Shown here piece by piece: positions 24,145 to 32,813 of a DNA stretch of 64,000 bases. Origin of the DNA: Homoserinibacter sp. GY 40078. GTDB lineage: Bacteria; Actinomycetota; Actinomycetes; Actinomycetales; Microbacteriaceae. The notes beneath the pieces are model-generated. The model ran no database searches, had not been told where the DNA came from, and was given only the letters and a program-made list of their open reading frames with translations. The first letter of the stretch is position 1. Each line of letters begins with the position of its first letter. The DNA lies in the NCBI RefSeq assembly GCF_008017545.1, contig NZ_VRTZ01000002.1, positions 186,001 to 250,000 of the forward strand, in the 5' to 3' direction. The translations under genes were made by a program, and so were the position numbers.

Positions 24145-24891
24145 TCAGCACCCGGGTCCGGTTGGGGTTCGACGGCAGTCACGGTCGACGAGGACGGTGT
24201 CGGCCCGGACGATGGTGACCGTGGTGGGTGGCGCGGTTCGGGTGAGGGTGCCGGCGATCGGTACGAAGCGTCCTCCGTCGAGTCGGTACTCGACGTGGTA
24301 CCCGATCTCGAGTCGAACATTTACGGTTGCCGGTTTTCGGTAGGTGTGGCTCGTCGGGGTCGCGGTGAATTCGGCCTGCTGGAGGCGTTGCCAGCTCGTG
24401 CCCGCGGTGCTCGTGGTGCGGCTGGTGTCGTCGCCGTAGTCCCAAGTGAACCTTGTGGGGGTGAATCGGACCTCGGCGGGCAGGTCGAGCAGCGTGCCGG
24501 ATACCGTGACGGGCCGCGGATCCGCGTGGAAGTTCGCAGGGAGCCCCGCTACCGCCCAACCGTCGGGTTCCATCCCGATCCCGGCTGGGGTCGGACGGAA
24601 TCGCGCGACATCCGCGAGCGAGATGGTGACGACTTCATAGCCGTCCCGAGGGGTGCACAGGTCGGCTTGCCGAAGCTCCTCAGCACACTCCGGTTCGGGA
24701 CCAATCTCGGAATCGTCCTCCTGCGGGCGCCCAGGAGAGGGCGGGCCGTTCTCGCGGCCATCGAGGACGGCATCGTCGTCCTCGATTGTGCCGGTTATGA
24801 CGCAAGAGCCCTCGCGTGCGTCCGCGAGTTCACATGTGTTTCCTCCAGAAGCAGCCGAGATCCCTAATAGCAGAATGAGGGCGGTCAGCAT
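24145..24891 (-). CDS. Secreted protein of unknown function with a PKD-like segment
   Basis: A 248-residue protein with a short hydrophobic signal ([17 protein letters not shown]). The mature part starts with a Cys-containing acidic region ([18 protein letters not shown], then many Asp/Glu/Pro), and later has [15 protein letters not shown], which resembles the strand-turn-strand of PKD domains (WDFGDG), followed by [14 protein letters not shown], a typical PKD end. ATG 24891 overlaps the stop of the upstream lipoprotein by 7 bases (ATGCTGA), which decides the start. The pair is thus one operon. The C-terminus ends in Cys. No specific role can be given; a beta-sandwich binding domain on the cell surface is plausible. 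Confidence 0.72.
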   Translation of the reverse strand: MLTALILLLGISAASGGNTCELADAREGSCVITGTIEDDDAVLDGRENGPPSPGRPQEDDSEIGPEPECAEELRQADLCTPRDGYEVVTISLADVARFRPTPAGIGMEPDGWAVAGLPANFHADPRPVTVSGTLLDLPAEVRFTPTRFTWDYGDDTSRTTSTAGTSWQRLQQAEFTATPTSHTYRKPATVNVRLEIGYHVEYRLDGGRFVPIAGTLTRTAPPTTVTIVRADTVLVDRDCRRTPTGPGC

Positions 24892-25415
24892 ACGGGGCTC
24901 TGCTCCCATACGTCCTTGCGGACAATGCGCAGGTTGTCGGCCACGTCGAACTCGACAACATAGGGGATTCGCTCAACACGCTCAGGTTTGACGACCGACT
25001 GCCCGTCGGGGCCCAAGAGATCGGTTTGAGATACGTCGTCGCACGCGTACACCGAGATGATCGATGCGCCATGTTCGGCGAATGTCAATTCAAACGTCGT
25101 CGTGCCAATACCCGTGAGTCGTCGTGCGGCGACTCGCTGGAAGCCCTCGAGCTCTCGTTCAAAGACTTCTGCGCTTACAAGCTCCCGCAGTCTCTCCGCA
25201 TCTCTGCCGCCGTCCGCAAAGATCGCGTCAGCCGTCGCGAGGTACTTCCCATACGCCTTCTCCGCGGCGGCGAGAGCGTCGGCATCCGTCGCGAACGCGG
25301 GTGGGGGACTGCTGCTCGGAGGTTCGACTGGTGGCTCGGTGCAGGCGACGAGGGCGAGAAGGAGGACGGCGGCGAGAGGCACGACGGTGTTCCGTGTGGT
25401 GGTGGGGTGGTGCAT
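24885..25415 (-). CDS. Putative lipoprotein, first gene of a secreted-protein pair
   Basis: A 176-residue lipoprotein: basic start, hydrophobic core and lipobox LVAC with Cys25, a Pro/Ser spacer, then a globular domain of about 130 residues starting [29 protein letters not shown], which has the look of an NTF2-like helix-plus-sheet fold. This is a guess from the pattern. It is followed without gap by the PKD-containing secreted protein, so they may act together at the surface. The ATG stands 6 nt behind a -10 element with no ribosome site. Confidence 0.75.
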   Translation of the reverse strand: MHHPTTTRNTVVPLAAVLLLALVACTEPPVEPPSSSPPPAFATDADALAAAEKAYGKYLATADAIFADGGRDAERLRELVSAEVFERELEGFQRVAARRLTGIGTTTFELTFAEHGASIISVYACDDVSQTDLLGPDGQSVVKPERVERIPYVVEFDVADNLRIVRKDVWEQSPVC

Positions 25416-25427
25416 CCGGTCACCCTA
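25416..25427 (-). promoter_or_regulatory. -10 element before the lipoprotein/PKD operon
   Basis: TAGGGT (complement of 25422-25427), 6 nt GACCGG, then ATG 25415. Confidence 0.5.
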
Positions 25428-25491
25428 GGGAAGGGCGAAACCCGTCGAGGCTGCTTGTCCACAGGGCGGCCGGGTGCCCGCGCGGCGCGGG

Positions 25492-25505
25492 TACGCTGGT
25501 TGCTC
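25492..25505 (+). promoter_or_regulatory. -10 element before murI
   Basis: TACGCT at 25492-25497 followed by 8 nt and GTG 25506. Divergent from the lipoprotein promoter 65 bp away. Confidence 0.45.
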
Positions 25506-26354
25506 GTGACCGTTCCCGTCCCCACCGATGCGCCGCTCGGCGTCTTCGACTCGGGGGTCGGGGGGCTCACGGTGGCACGCGCCATCATCGACCAGCTGCC
25601 GCACGAGGCGATCCTCTACGTGGGCGACACGGCTAATTCGCCCTACGGCCCGAAGCCGATCGCCGACGTGCGCGCATATGCCCTCGCCGTGATGGACGAC
25701 CTCGTGGCACAGGGTGTGAAGGCGCTCGTGATCGCGTGCAACACCGCGTCGGCGGCAGTTCTTCGCGATGCCCGTGAGCGCTACACCGTTGGCGCGGGCA
25801 TCCCGGTGGTGGAGGTCATCCAGCCGGCAGTGCGCGCCGCGGTGCGCGCCACGCGCAACGGTCGCGTCGGCGTGATCGGCACCGAGGGCACCATCCAGTC
25901 GCGCGCCTACGACGACGCCTTCGCCGCTGCTCAGGGGCTCGAGCTCGTGAGTCGGGCCTGCCCGCGCTTCGTCGAGTTCGTCGAGGCGGGCGTCACGAGC
26001 GGTCCGGAGCTCTTCGCGGTGGCGCAGGAGTACCTGAGCCCGCTCATCGAAGCGGACGTCGACACGCTCGTGCTCGGCTGCACCCACTATCCGCTCATGT
26101 CCGCCGCGATCCAGTACGTGATGGGGCCCGGGGTGCGGCTCGTGTCGAGCGCCGAGGAGACCGCGGCCGACGTGTACCGCACGCTCGTGAGTCACGGCAT
26201 TGAAAGCGGTCCCGACCGCCGCCCCGTGCACCGCTTCGAGTCGACCGGCGACGACGAAGGCGCCTTCCGCACGCTCGCCGCCCGGTTCCTCGGGCCCGAG
26301 GTGCGCCACGTCGAGAGCTTTCCGACCGGGACGATCCGCGTCCCCGGTATCTGA
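25506..26354 (+). CDS. murI: Glutamate racemase
   Basis: A 282-residue racemase that makes D-glutamate for peptidoglycan. [12 protein letters not shown] at the N-terminus, the first catalytic cysteine in IACNTAS and the second in GCTHYPL are all present, with [11 protein letters not shown] between them. GTG 25506 places the first strand right at the N-terminus; the open frame continues upstream to 25026 but has no similarity there. rph follows after 34 bp with its own ribosome site, giving the murI-rph-rdgB order that is common in actinobacteria. Confidence 0.95.
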   Translation: MTVPVPTDAPLGVFDSGVGGLTVARAIIDQLPHEAILYVGDTANSPYGPKPIADVRAYALAVMDDLVAQGVKALVIACNTASAAVLRDARERYTVGAGIPVVEVIQPAVRAAVRATRNGRVGVIGTEGTIQSRAYDDAFAAAQGLELVSRACPRFVEFVEAGVTSGPELFAVAQEYLSPLIEADVDTLVLGCTHYPLMSAAIQYVMGPGVRLVSSAEETAADVYRTLVSHGIESGPDRRPVHRFESTGDDEGAFRTLAARFLGPEVRHVESFPTGTIRVPGI

Positions 26355-26388
26355 CCTCACCCCGACCGCATCCGCAGGAGGAGCCCGC

Positions 26389-27120
26389 ATGACCGACACC
26401 CGCACCGACGGACGCACACCCGACCAGCTCCGCCCCGTCACCATCGAACGCGGCTGGAGTGCGCAGGCCGAGGGCTCGGCGCTCGTCTCCTTCGGGAACA
26501 CGAAGGTGCTGTGCACGGCGAGCTTCACGAACGGCGTCCCGCGCTGGCTAATGGGCAAGGGCAAGGGCTGGGTGACCGCCGAGTACGCGATGCTGCCGCG
26601 GTCCACGAACGAGCGTATGGACCGCGAGTCGGTGAAGGGGCGCATCGGCGGCCGTACCCACGAGATCTCGCGCCTCATCGGCCGCAGCCTCCGCGCCGTG
26701 ATCGACACCAAGGCGCTCGGCGAGAACACGATCGTCATCGACTGCGACGTGCTGCAGGCCGACGGCGGCACCCGCACGGCCGCCATCACCGGCGCATACG
26801 TGGCCCTCGCGGATGCGGTCGCGTGGGGGCGCGAGAAGGGCTTCATCGGCAAGAACGCGAAGGCGCTCATCGACACGGTCTCGGCCGTGAGTGTCGGCAT
26901 CATCGACGGCACCCCGATGCTCGACCTCGCCTACGTGGAGGACGTGCGCGCCGAGACCGACATGAACGTCGTCGTCACCGGTCGCGGGCTCTTCGTCGAG
27001 GTGCAGGGCACCGCCGAGGGCGCCCCCTTCGATCGCCGCGAGCTCGACTCGCTGCTCGACCTCGCCCTCGCAGGCAACGTCGAGCTGGCCCGTATCCAGA
27101 CGGAGGCGCTCGGCTCGTGA
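26389..27120 (+). CDS. rph: Ribonuclease PH
   Basis: A 243-residue phosphorolytic 3'-to-5' exoribonuclease that trims tRNA precursors. Family motifs: [65 protein letters not shown] with the phosphate-binding Arg residues, and [22 protein letters not shown]. The length is normal. ATG 26389 follows GCAGGAGGAG. Its GTGA overlap with rdgB shows coupled translation. Confidence 0.96.
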   Translation: MTDTRTDGRTPDQLRPVTIERGWSAQAEGSALVSFGNTKVLCTASFTNGVPRWLMGKGKGWVTAEYAMLPRSTNERMDRESVKGRIGGRTHEISRLIGRSLRAVIDTKALGENTIVIDCDVLQADGGTRTAAITGAYVALADAVAWGREKGFIGKNAKALIDTVSAVSVGIIDGTPMLDLAYVEDVRAETDMNVVVTGRGLFVEVQGTAEGAPFDRRELDSLLDLALAGNVELARIQTEALGS

Positions 27121-27695
27121 CGGTGTTCGTGCTCGCCACCCACAACGCGCACAAGGTCGAAGAGCTGCGACGCATTCTCGGTGAGCGTCTCGGCCCGCAC
27201 GAGCTCGTCGCGTACGACGGACCCGAGCCCGTCGAGGACGGCGACACCTTCGAGGCGAACGCCCTCATCAAGGCCCGCGCCGCCTTCGCGCATACGGGCC
27301 TGCCTGCGATCGCCGACGACTCGGGGATCGCCGTGCGAGCGCTCGGCGGGGCACCGGGCATCCACTCCGCGCGGTACGCGGGAACCCGGGATGACGCCGA
27401 CAACTACCGCCTGCTGCTCGCGAACCTGCAGGGCGCGACCGACCGTGCCGCCGAGTTCGTCTGCGCCGCGGCCCTCGTCGACGGCGAGCGCGAGCTCACG
27501 GTGCGGGGCAGCTGGCCGGGCGACGTGCTCGACGCGCCACGAGGCGACCACGGATTCGGCTACGACCCCGTCTTCCGCCCCGCGGGGCTCGAGATCTCGT
27601 CGGCCGAGCTCACCGCAGACCAGAAGAACGCCACGAGCCACCGGGCGCGGGCCTTCGGGGAGCTCGTGGTCCACATCCGCGAGCTCTACGGCTGA
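27117..27695 (+). CDS. rdgB: XTP/dITP diphosphatase (non-canonical purine NTP pyrophosphatase)
   Basis: A 192-residue house-cleaning enzyme that hydrolyses XTP, ITP and dITP to keep damaged purines out of nucleic acids. Motifs: [13 protein letters not shown] (substrate binding), the metal site [35 protein letters not shown] and the C-terminal SHRARAF. The start GTG overlaps the rph stop by 4 bases. Confidence 0.95.
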   Translation: MTVFVLATHNAHKVEELRRILGERLGPHELVAYDGPEPVEDGDTFEANALIKARAAFAHTGLPAIADDSGIAVRALGGAPGIHSARYAGTRDDADNYRLLLANLQGATDRAAEFVCAAALVDGERELTVRGSWPGDVLDAPRGDHGFGYDPVFRPAGLEISSAELTADQKNATSHRARAFGELVVHIRELYG

Positions 27696-27786
27696 CGCGC
27701 GGCCGCTCATGGCCGTCGTGCTGAGAACGATCGTGAGCAGCATTCCCGAGAACGACACGCGCGGTGCTCGCCGCCCCACGCGGCCT

Positions 27787-27798
27787 TAGCCTGGAACG
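27787..27798 (+). promoter_or_regulatory. -10 element before the CDF exporter
   Basis: TAGCCT at 27787-27792, 6 nt GGAACG, then GTG 27799. Confidence 0.5.
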
Positions 27799-28728
27799 GT
27801 GGGAGCAGGACACGATCACGGCAGCGCGCTCGACGCGCGACGTGCGGGCGACCGCGTGCGCCTGCGGGTGGCGCTCTGCATCGTCGTTGTCGTGCTCGTC
27901 GCGGAGGTCGTCGGGGCAGCCCTCACCGGCTCGCTCGCCCTCCTGGCCGATGCCGGCCATATGGCATCCGACGCGATCGGCCTGATCGTCGCGCTCGTCG
28001 CGAGCGGCATCGCGGCTCGTCCGGCGACCGATCGGCACACCTACGGCTTCCGCCGGGTAGAGGTGCTGGCCGCACTCGTGAACGGCGTGCTGCTGACCGT
28101 GCTGGCGGTCACGATCGGCATCGAGGCCATTCGGCGGCTTCTCCCCGCGGAGGAGGCGCAGGTCGACGCGGCTCCGATGCTCGCCGTCGCGATCCTGGGA
28201 CTTGTCGCGAATCTCGTCGCCCTGCTCGTACTGCGCGGAGGCGACCGCAGCTCGCTCAACATGCGCGGCGCGATCCTCGAGGTGGTCGGCGATCTTCTCG
28301 GCTCGGTTGCGGCGATCGCAGCCGCCATCGTGATCCTCGCAACCGGATTCGCGGGCGCTGACGCCCTTGCGTCCCTTGCGATCGCGTTGCTCATCGCGCC
28401 GCGCGCGGTGCTGCTGCTGCGCGACGTGATGCGAGTGCTCACCGAGTCGGCGCCCCGCGAGACCGACGTTCAGCAGATCCGCCGCCACATCGAGGCGGAT
28501 CCGGCGGTGGTCGCGGTGCACGACGTGCACATCTGGACCATCACCTCCGGCTCGCCGGTGTTCACCGCGCACGTCGTAGTGGAGCCGGACGTGCTCGTGC
28601 GAGGCGAGGTGGGCGAGGTGCTCGATCGTCTCGGAGGCTGCCTCGCCGGCCACTTCGACGTGGCGCACTCGACCTTCCAGATCGAGCCCCACGGGCACGC
28701 CGAGCGCGAGGAGCACGCACATCGCTAG
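27799..28728 (+). CDS. Cation diffusion facilitator (CDF) metal exporter with unusual TM5 site
   Basis: A 309-residue metal/proton antiporter with six membrane segments (about 22-41, 45-70, 88-110, 126-146, 158-182, 184-200) and a cytoplasmic domain of about 100 residues with VHDVHIWTITSG, the usual C-terminal CDF motif. His residues at both ends (GHDHG, HGHAEREEHAHR) are typical. The transport site in TM2 is His54-x3-Asp58, but in TM5 the usual His-x3-Asp is Glu161-x3-Asp165 (ILEVVGD). This would give a HD-ED site, so metal preference may depart from zinc. It is followed directly by a DtxR/MntR-type regulator whose putative start overlaps its stop, and then by an Nramp importer. Confidence 0.88.
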   Translation: MGAGHDHGSALDARRAGDRVRLRVALCIVVVVLVAEVVGAALTGSLALLADAGHMASDAIGLIVALVASGIAARPATDRHTYGFRRVEVLAALVNGVLLTVLAVTIGIEAIRRLLPAEEAQVDAAPMLAVAILGLVANLVALLVLRGGDRSSLNMRGAILEVVGDLLGSVAAIAAAIVILATGFAGADALASLAIALLIAPRAVLLLRDVMRVLTESAPRETDVQQIRRHIEADPAVVAVHDVHIWTITSGSPVFTAHVVVEPDVLVRGEVGEVLDRLGGCLAGHFDVAHSTFQIEPHGHAEREEHAHR

Positions 28729-29335
28729 ACACGCCTCGACCGCCGTCGAGGACTACCTGAAGTCGATCTATGGCCACACCGAGTGGCAGGACGCCCCGAT
28801 CACCGGTACGCAGCTCGCGGCGCGACTCGGTGTGGTCCCGTCGACCGTCACCGAGATGGTGAAGAAGCTCGCGGCGCTGGGGCTCGTGCGACATGCGCCG
28901 TACGGCGCCATCACCCTCACCGACGAGGGGCTCTCTCAGGCCCTGCGGATGGTGCGGCGGCATCGCCTCGTGGAGACCTGGCTCGTGGAGGGTTTCGGCT
29001 ACACCTGGGACGAGGTGCACGACGAAGCCGAGGTTCTCGAGCACGCGCTGAGCGATCGCCTGCTCGAGGCGATCGACGCGCAGCTCGGTCATCCGCTGCG
29101 CGACCCGCACGGCGACCCGATCCCCGACTCGAGCGGCCGGGTCGTCCAGCCGGATGCTGTGCTCGCGTCGCAGCTCGCCGCCGATGCTGCGGGCCGCGTG
29201 GCGCGCATCAGCGACCGTGATCCGGAGGTATTGCGCCGGATCGACGCCGACGGCATCGGGCTCGACACGGTCGTCGTCGTGGGGGAGCTCCCGCAGGGCG
29301 CGGCGGAAGCCGTCTGGGTCGTCCCGGTCGGTTGA
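28721..29335 (+). CDS. DtxR/MntR-type metal-dependent regulator with no usual start codon
   Basis: A regulator of about 204 residues. Winged helix: STAVEDYLKSIYGHTEW, then TGTQLAARLGVVPSTVTEMVKKLAALGLV; dimer/metal domain: RMVRRHRLVETWLVEGFGYTWDEVHDEAEVLEHALSD, the His-Glu-rich pattern of DtxR/MntR. A short C-terminal part follows. No ATG, GTG or TTG is in frame before the first helix; the first GTG (28832) would remove about 37 residues including most of the DNA-binding domain. The only reasonable in-frame codon is ATC 28721, 7 nt after GAGGAG and overlapping the exporter stop. With mntH downstream and a palindrome between them, it probably senses manganese. Confidence 0.8.
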   Translation: MARHASTAVEDYLKSIYGHTEWQDAPITGTQLAARLGVVPSTVTEMVKKLAALGLVRHAPYGAITLTDEGLSQALRMVRRHRLVETWLVEGFGYTWDEVHDEAEVLEHALSDRLLEAIDAQLGHPLRDPHGDPIPDSSGRVVQPDAVLASQLAADAAGRVARISDRDPEVLRRIDADGIGLDTVVVVGELPQGAAEAVWVVPVG

Positions 29336-29351
29336 TTTCGGTATACCGAAA
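29336..29351. promoter_or_regulatory. Perfect 16-bp palindrome, candidate MntR operator
   Basis: TTTCGGTATACCGAAA reads the same on both strands. It begins 1 bp after the regulator's stop and lies 59 bp before mntH. With TAGGAT at 29359-29364 as -10, the palindrome covers the -35 region and spacer, so binding should block transcription of mntH. It is the longest perfect palindrome I noticed outside terminators. Confidence 0.75.
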
Positions 29352-29358
29352 AATCTCG

Positions 29359-29364
29359 TAGGAT
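29359..29364 (+). promoter_or_regulatory. -10 element of mntH (TAGGAT)
   Basis: TAGGAT, 8 bp downstream of the palindrome. The mntH start is 30 nt further and has a GAGG ribosome site, so this gene has a real leader. Confidence 0.5.
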
Positions 29365-29394
29365 CTCAAGGGCACCATCCCTGCGAGGCAATCT

Positions 29395-30648
29395 GTGACC
29401 CCTCCCGTCGACACGACCGACCGAACGCGCGCTCGCGCCCGTGCAGGAATCGGCGGCGCGCTCGGTCCCGCGATGGTGGCCGGAGTCGCCTACCTCGACC
29501 CCGGCAACGTCGCGAGCAACGCCAGTGCCGGTGCCGCCTACGGCTACCTGCTGGTGTGGGTGGTCGTGCTCGCCAACGTGATGGCGTGGCTCGTGCAATA
29601 CCTCTCCGCGAAGCTCGGCATCGTCACGGGCCGCAGCCTGCCCGCGCTCCTGGGGGAGCGCTTCCGCTCGCGGGGCGCCCGCTACGCCTACTGGATTCAG
29701 GCCGAGCTCGTGGCGATGGCCACCGACATCGCCGAGGTGATCGGCGGCGCGATCGCGCTCAACCTTCTCTTCGGGCTGCCGCTGCCTCTCGGCGGCGCGA
29801 TCACGGGGGTCGTCTCGATCGTCCTGCTCGCCCTCCACAGTCGCCGGGGGCCGGGGATCTTCGAACGGGTCGTCATCGGAATGGTCACGATCATCGCGAT
29901 CGGATTCTGCGCGGGTCTTCTCGTCGCACCCGTCGATCCGGGCGCGGCGATCGGCGGTCTCGTTCCACGGTTCGCGGACGCGGGTTCGGTGCTGCTCGCG
30001 GCCTCCATCCTCGGCGCGACCGTCATGCCGCACGCGATCTACGCCCATTCCGCACTCACCCGCGACCGCTTCGGGCGCGTCGACGAGGGTCCGGAGCGAC
30101 GTCGCATCCTTCGCGCGACCAGGATCGACGTGACCATCGCTCTCGCGATCGCGGGATCCGTGAACCTCGGCATCCTGCTGCTCGCCGCGGCGACCCTCCC
30201 CGGCGTGGCGGGCACCGACACGCTCGAGGGCGCGCATGCGGCACTCGCGGCGGCTCTCGGCGGGGGAATCGCGACACTCTTCGCGGTGGGCTTGCTGGCG
30301 TCGGGACTCGCCTCGGCATCCGTAGGCGCCTACGCGGGCGCGGAGATCATGTCGGGGCTCCTCCGGGTGCGCCTGCCGCTCATCGTGCGCCGCCTCGTCA
30401 CCCTCGTGCCGGCGCTCGTGCTCCTCGCGGTCGGCGCGCCGCCGACCTTCGCGCTGGTGCTCAGCCAGGTGGTGCTGTCGTTCGGCATCCCGTTCGCGCT
30501 CGTGCCCCTCGTGCGGCTCACGACGCGTCGCGAACTCATGGGCGACGCGGTCAACGGTCGCGTCACTACGGCGCTCGCCGTCGTCGCGGCGGTGCTGCTG
30601 ATCGGACTCAACGCCACGTTGCTCGTGCTCGTCGCGACCGGCGCCTGA
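29395..30648 (+). CDS. mntH: Nramp-family divalent metal (manganese) importer
   Basis: A 417-residue proton-coupled importer with about 11 membrane segments. The two metal-site motifs are intact: DPGN in TM1 (VAYLDPGNVASNAS) and MPH in TM6 (GATVMPHAIYAHSAL). Presence of both motifs and of a Met in TM6 suits Mn(II)/Fe(II) rather than Mg(II). GTG 29395 follows GCGAGGC. It lies behind the MntR-like regulator and the palindrome, so uptake is likely repressed when metal is replete. The stop codon runs into a 16-bp tandem repeat shared with the end of the converging DedA gene. Confidence 0.94.
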   Translation: MTPPVDTTDRTRARARAGIGGALGPAMVAGVAYLDPGNVASNASAGAAYGYLLVWVVVLANVMAWLVQYLSAKLGIVTGRSLPALLGERFRSRGARYAYWIQAELVAMATDIAEVIGGAIALNLLFGLPLPLGGAITGVVSIVLLALHSRRGPGIFERVVIGMVTIIAIGFCAGLLVAPVDPGAAIGGLVPRFADAGSVLLAASILGATVMPHAIYAHSALTRDRFGRVDEGPERRRILRATRIDVTIALAIAGSVNLGILLLAAATLPGVAGTDTLEGAHAALAAALGGGIATLFAVGLLASGLASASVGAYAGAEIMSGLLRVRLPLIVRRLVTLVPALVLLAVGAPPTFALVLSQVVLSFGIPFALVPLVRLTTRRELMGDAVNGRVTTALAVVAAVLLIGLNATLLVLVATGA

Positions 30649-30700
30649 TCAGACGGACGCTCGATCAGACGGACGCCTGATCAGGCGGACGCTCGATCAG
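30647..30700. repeat. 16-bp tandem repeat, 3.4 copies
   Basis: Units GATCAGACGGACGCTC (30647), GATCAGACGGACGCCT (30663), GATCAGGCGGACGCTC (30679) and a partial GATCAG (30695). It starts in the mntH stop codon and ends in the stop of the converging DedA gene, filling the whole gap. Confidence 0.9.
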
Positions 30701-31467
30701 TCGTCGAGCACCTGGGGGTCGATCGCGGCCTGCTCGTCGGTGAGCGGCTCGACGCCCGCGGCGCGGGCCCGGCGGGCCTTCACGAGCGACTGGACGTAGT
30801 GGAACACCGTGGGGATCACCGCGAGGGCGATCGCCAGCAGCAGGATGATGTCGATGTAGTCGACGACGAAGTCGGCGAGCGGCGGGATGTAGCCGAGGAT
30901 GAACCCGGCGAACGTGAGCCCCGCGCCCCAGATGAAAGCGCCGACCGCGTTGTACAGGGAGTATCGCTTGTAGTTCATGTGGCCGACGCCCGCTGCGACC
31001 GGCGCGAAGGTGCGTACGATCGGAACGAATCGCGCGAGCACGATGGCGAGCGGGCCCCACTTCGTGAGGAAGGCGTTCGTGCGAACGACGTTCTCCTTCG
31101 AGAAGAGGCCGCTCTCCTTCCGCTCGAAGATCCGCGGGCCCGCCTTGTGGCCGATCAGATAGCCGACTTCGCCACCGAGGAATGCCGCGAAGGCGATCGC
31201 GAGGCACACCACCCAGATCGGGATCTGGATGCCGGTGCCCTCCGCCGTCATCGTGCCCGTGAACGTCAGGAGCCCCGTGATGACGAGCAGGGTGTCGCCG
31301 GGGAGGATGAAGCCGACGAGCAGGCCGGTCTCCGCGAACACGATGAGGCACACCACGAGGAGAGCCCACGGTCCCGCCGACACGATGATCGCGTGAGGAT
31401 CGAGCCACGGAACGAGCGCCGTCGGAGCGGCTGCGATGAGGGCCATCAGGGAGGTGGTGAAAGGCAC
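30697..31467 (-). CDS. DedA-family membrane protein (SNARE-associated/VTT domain)
   Basis: A 256-residue membrane protein. The DedA/VTT core is clear: FAETGLLVGFILPGDTLLVITGLL, AAFLGGEVGYLIGHKAGPRIFERK, LAIVLARFVPIVRTFAPVAAGVGHMNYKRYSLYNAVGAFIWG, with the conserved Arg residues of RFVPIVRTFAP. Some DedA proteins recycle the undecaprenyl-phosphate carrier and others move other phospholipids, so this may serve wall polymer synthesis. GTG 31467 has AGGAG at a proper distance; the longer frame overlaps the NagZ-like gene. It is the first of two DedA genes here. Confidence 0.9.
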   Translation of the reverse strand: MPFTTSLMALIAAAPTALVPWLDPHAIIVSAGPWALLVVCLIVFAETGLLVGFILPGDTLLVITGLLTFTGTMTAEGTGIQIPIWVVCLAIAFAAFLGGEVGYLIGHKAGPRIFERKESGLFSKENVVRTNAFLTKWGPLAIVLARFVPIVRTFAPVAAGVGHMNYKRYSLYNAVGAFIWGAGLTFAGFILGYIPPLADFVVDYIDIILLLAIALAVIPTVFHYVQSLVKARRARAAGVEPLTDEQAAIDPQVLDD

Positions 31468-31599
31468 GCGGGATTCTCCTGTGCGTCGGTCGCAGGGCGA
31501 TCGGCGGGTGTCCCGTTCAGAGTAGCGGGCGGACAGCATCCGAACCTGGGGGTTCACCCCCGCTTCATTGGGCAGCGGACCGGCGACGCACGACGGGAC

Positions 31600-31611
31600 T
31601 ACCCTCGGGGG
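31600..31611 (+). promoter_or_regulatory. -10 element before the NagZ-like gene
   Basis: TACCCT at 31600-31605 followed by CGGGGG and ATG 31612. Confidence 0.45.
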
Positions 31612-32799
31612 ATGCCCCGGCGCACCATCGGCTTGCTCGTCACGGGCGCCCTTGCACTGGCGCTCGCGGCCTGCGCGCAGCCGGCGGAAGTCTCCACCGA
31701 GCCCCCGCACGGGTGGGCGGCCGCCGCACCCGCGGAACCCGTTGACCCGGTCGTCGAGTACGCCGAGGCGCGGCTCGCCGACATGAGCGTGCGAGAGCGG
31801 GCGGCGAGCGTCCTCCTGATCCATGTACCGGGCACGGATCCCGCCACGCTCCGAGATCGCGTCGCCTCGAGCGGCGTGGCCGGGGTGATCCTCATGGGCG
31901 ACAACACCGCGGACTCGGTCGCCACGACGCGCGCGCTCACCGCCGGACTTGCAACCGACTCCGGCCTTCCTCCTCTGAGTGCGATCGACCAGGAGGGTGG
32001 AATCGTCGCCCGGCTGCCCGACCCGGGGCCATCCGCGCGTGCGCTCGCCGGGCTCCCGGTGGACGACACCCGGACCGCCTTCGCGGATCGGGCGCGTCTC
32101 GTCGCGGACGCCGGGGTCGACATCAACTTCGGGATCGTCGCCGACGTGACGGGTGATCCGACGTCGTTCCTCGCCCCCCGCGTGTTCGGGGGAGACACGG
32201 ATGCCGTGTCCGCCCGCGTCGCCGCCGCGGTGGAGGGGGAGCAGGGCATCGTGCTTTCGACGCTCAAGCACTTCCCGGGACACGGTGGCGCCCCGGGCGA
32301 CTCCCACCGCCTCATCCCGCAGAGTGCGATGAGTCTTGCGAAGTGGCGAACGGACGAGGCGCCCCCGTTCGAAGCCGGCATCGCGGCGGGGGCCGAGCTC
32401 GTGATGATGGGGCACCTGCGCTACACGGCTGTCGACGACGCGCCCGCGAGCCTGTCGCCGGCCTGGTACGGCATCTTGCGCGATGAGCTCGAGTTCGAGG
32501 GCGTCGCGGTGACCGACGACCTGTCGATGCTTCAGGCATCCGGAGAGTCGGATCTCGTCGATCCGGTGAGCAACGGCGTGACGGCGCTGGAGGCGGGCGC
32601 GGACCTCTTGCTCTATGTGGGACCGATCGACACGGGCGCCTTCGCGGCGCGGGTCGCCCAGGAGGTCGAGCGCGGGTCGCTTCCCCTGTCGCGGCTCGAC
32701 GACGCCGCACTGAGGGTGCTCGAGCTGCGGCGTGCGGAATCGGCATCGGACGCGCCCTACGTGCGGTGTCGCGACGTGTGCGCCCTCGCCGCGAGCTGA
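31612..32799 (+). CDS. Glycoside hydrolase family 3 lipoprotein, NagZ-like
   Basis: A 395-residue lipoprotein: hydrophobic signal and lipobox LAAC (Cys20). The mature part is a single GH3 TIM barrel: AIDQEGGIVARLPDPGPSA, DINFGIVADV, LKHFPGHGGAPGDSH (the substrate Lys-His pair and the Asp-His acid/base dyad of NagZ) and VTDDLSM, which gives the nucleophile Asp. It should remove beta-linked N-acetylglucosamine from peptidoglycan fragments outside the membrane, in contrast to the cytoplasmic NagZ of proteobacteria. Monocistronic. Confidence 0.9.
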   Translation: MPRRTIGLLVTGALALALAACAQPAEVSTEPPHGWAAAAPAEPVDPVVEYAEARLADMSVRERAASVLLIHVPGTDPATLRDRVASSGVAGVILMGDNTADSVATTRALTAGLATDSGLPPLSAIDQEGGIVARLPDPGPSARALAGLPVDDTRTAFADRARLVADAGVDINFGIVADVTGDPTSFLAPRVFGGDTDAVSARVAAAVEGEQGIVLSTLKHFPGHGGAPGDSHRLIPQSAMSLAKWRTDEAPPFEAGIAAGAELVMMGHLRYTAVDDAPASLSPAWYGILRDELEFEGVAVTDDLSMLQASGESDLVDPVSNGVTALEAGADLLLYVGPIDTGAFAARVAQEVERGSLPLSRLDDAALRVLELRRAESASDAPYVRCRDVCALAAS

Positions 32800-32813
32800 C
32801 CGGTCGGGCCGGG

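Noticed and set aside
27696-27786. Small ORF between rdgB and the CDF gene (about 26 codons from 27709)
   Set aside because: No ribosome site, no conserved pattern, and it overlaps the promoter of the next gene.
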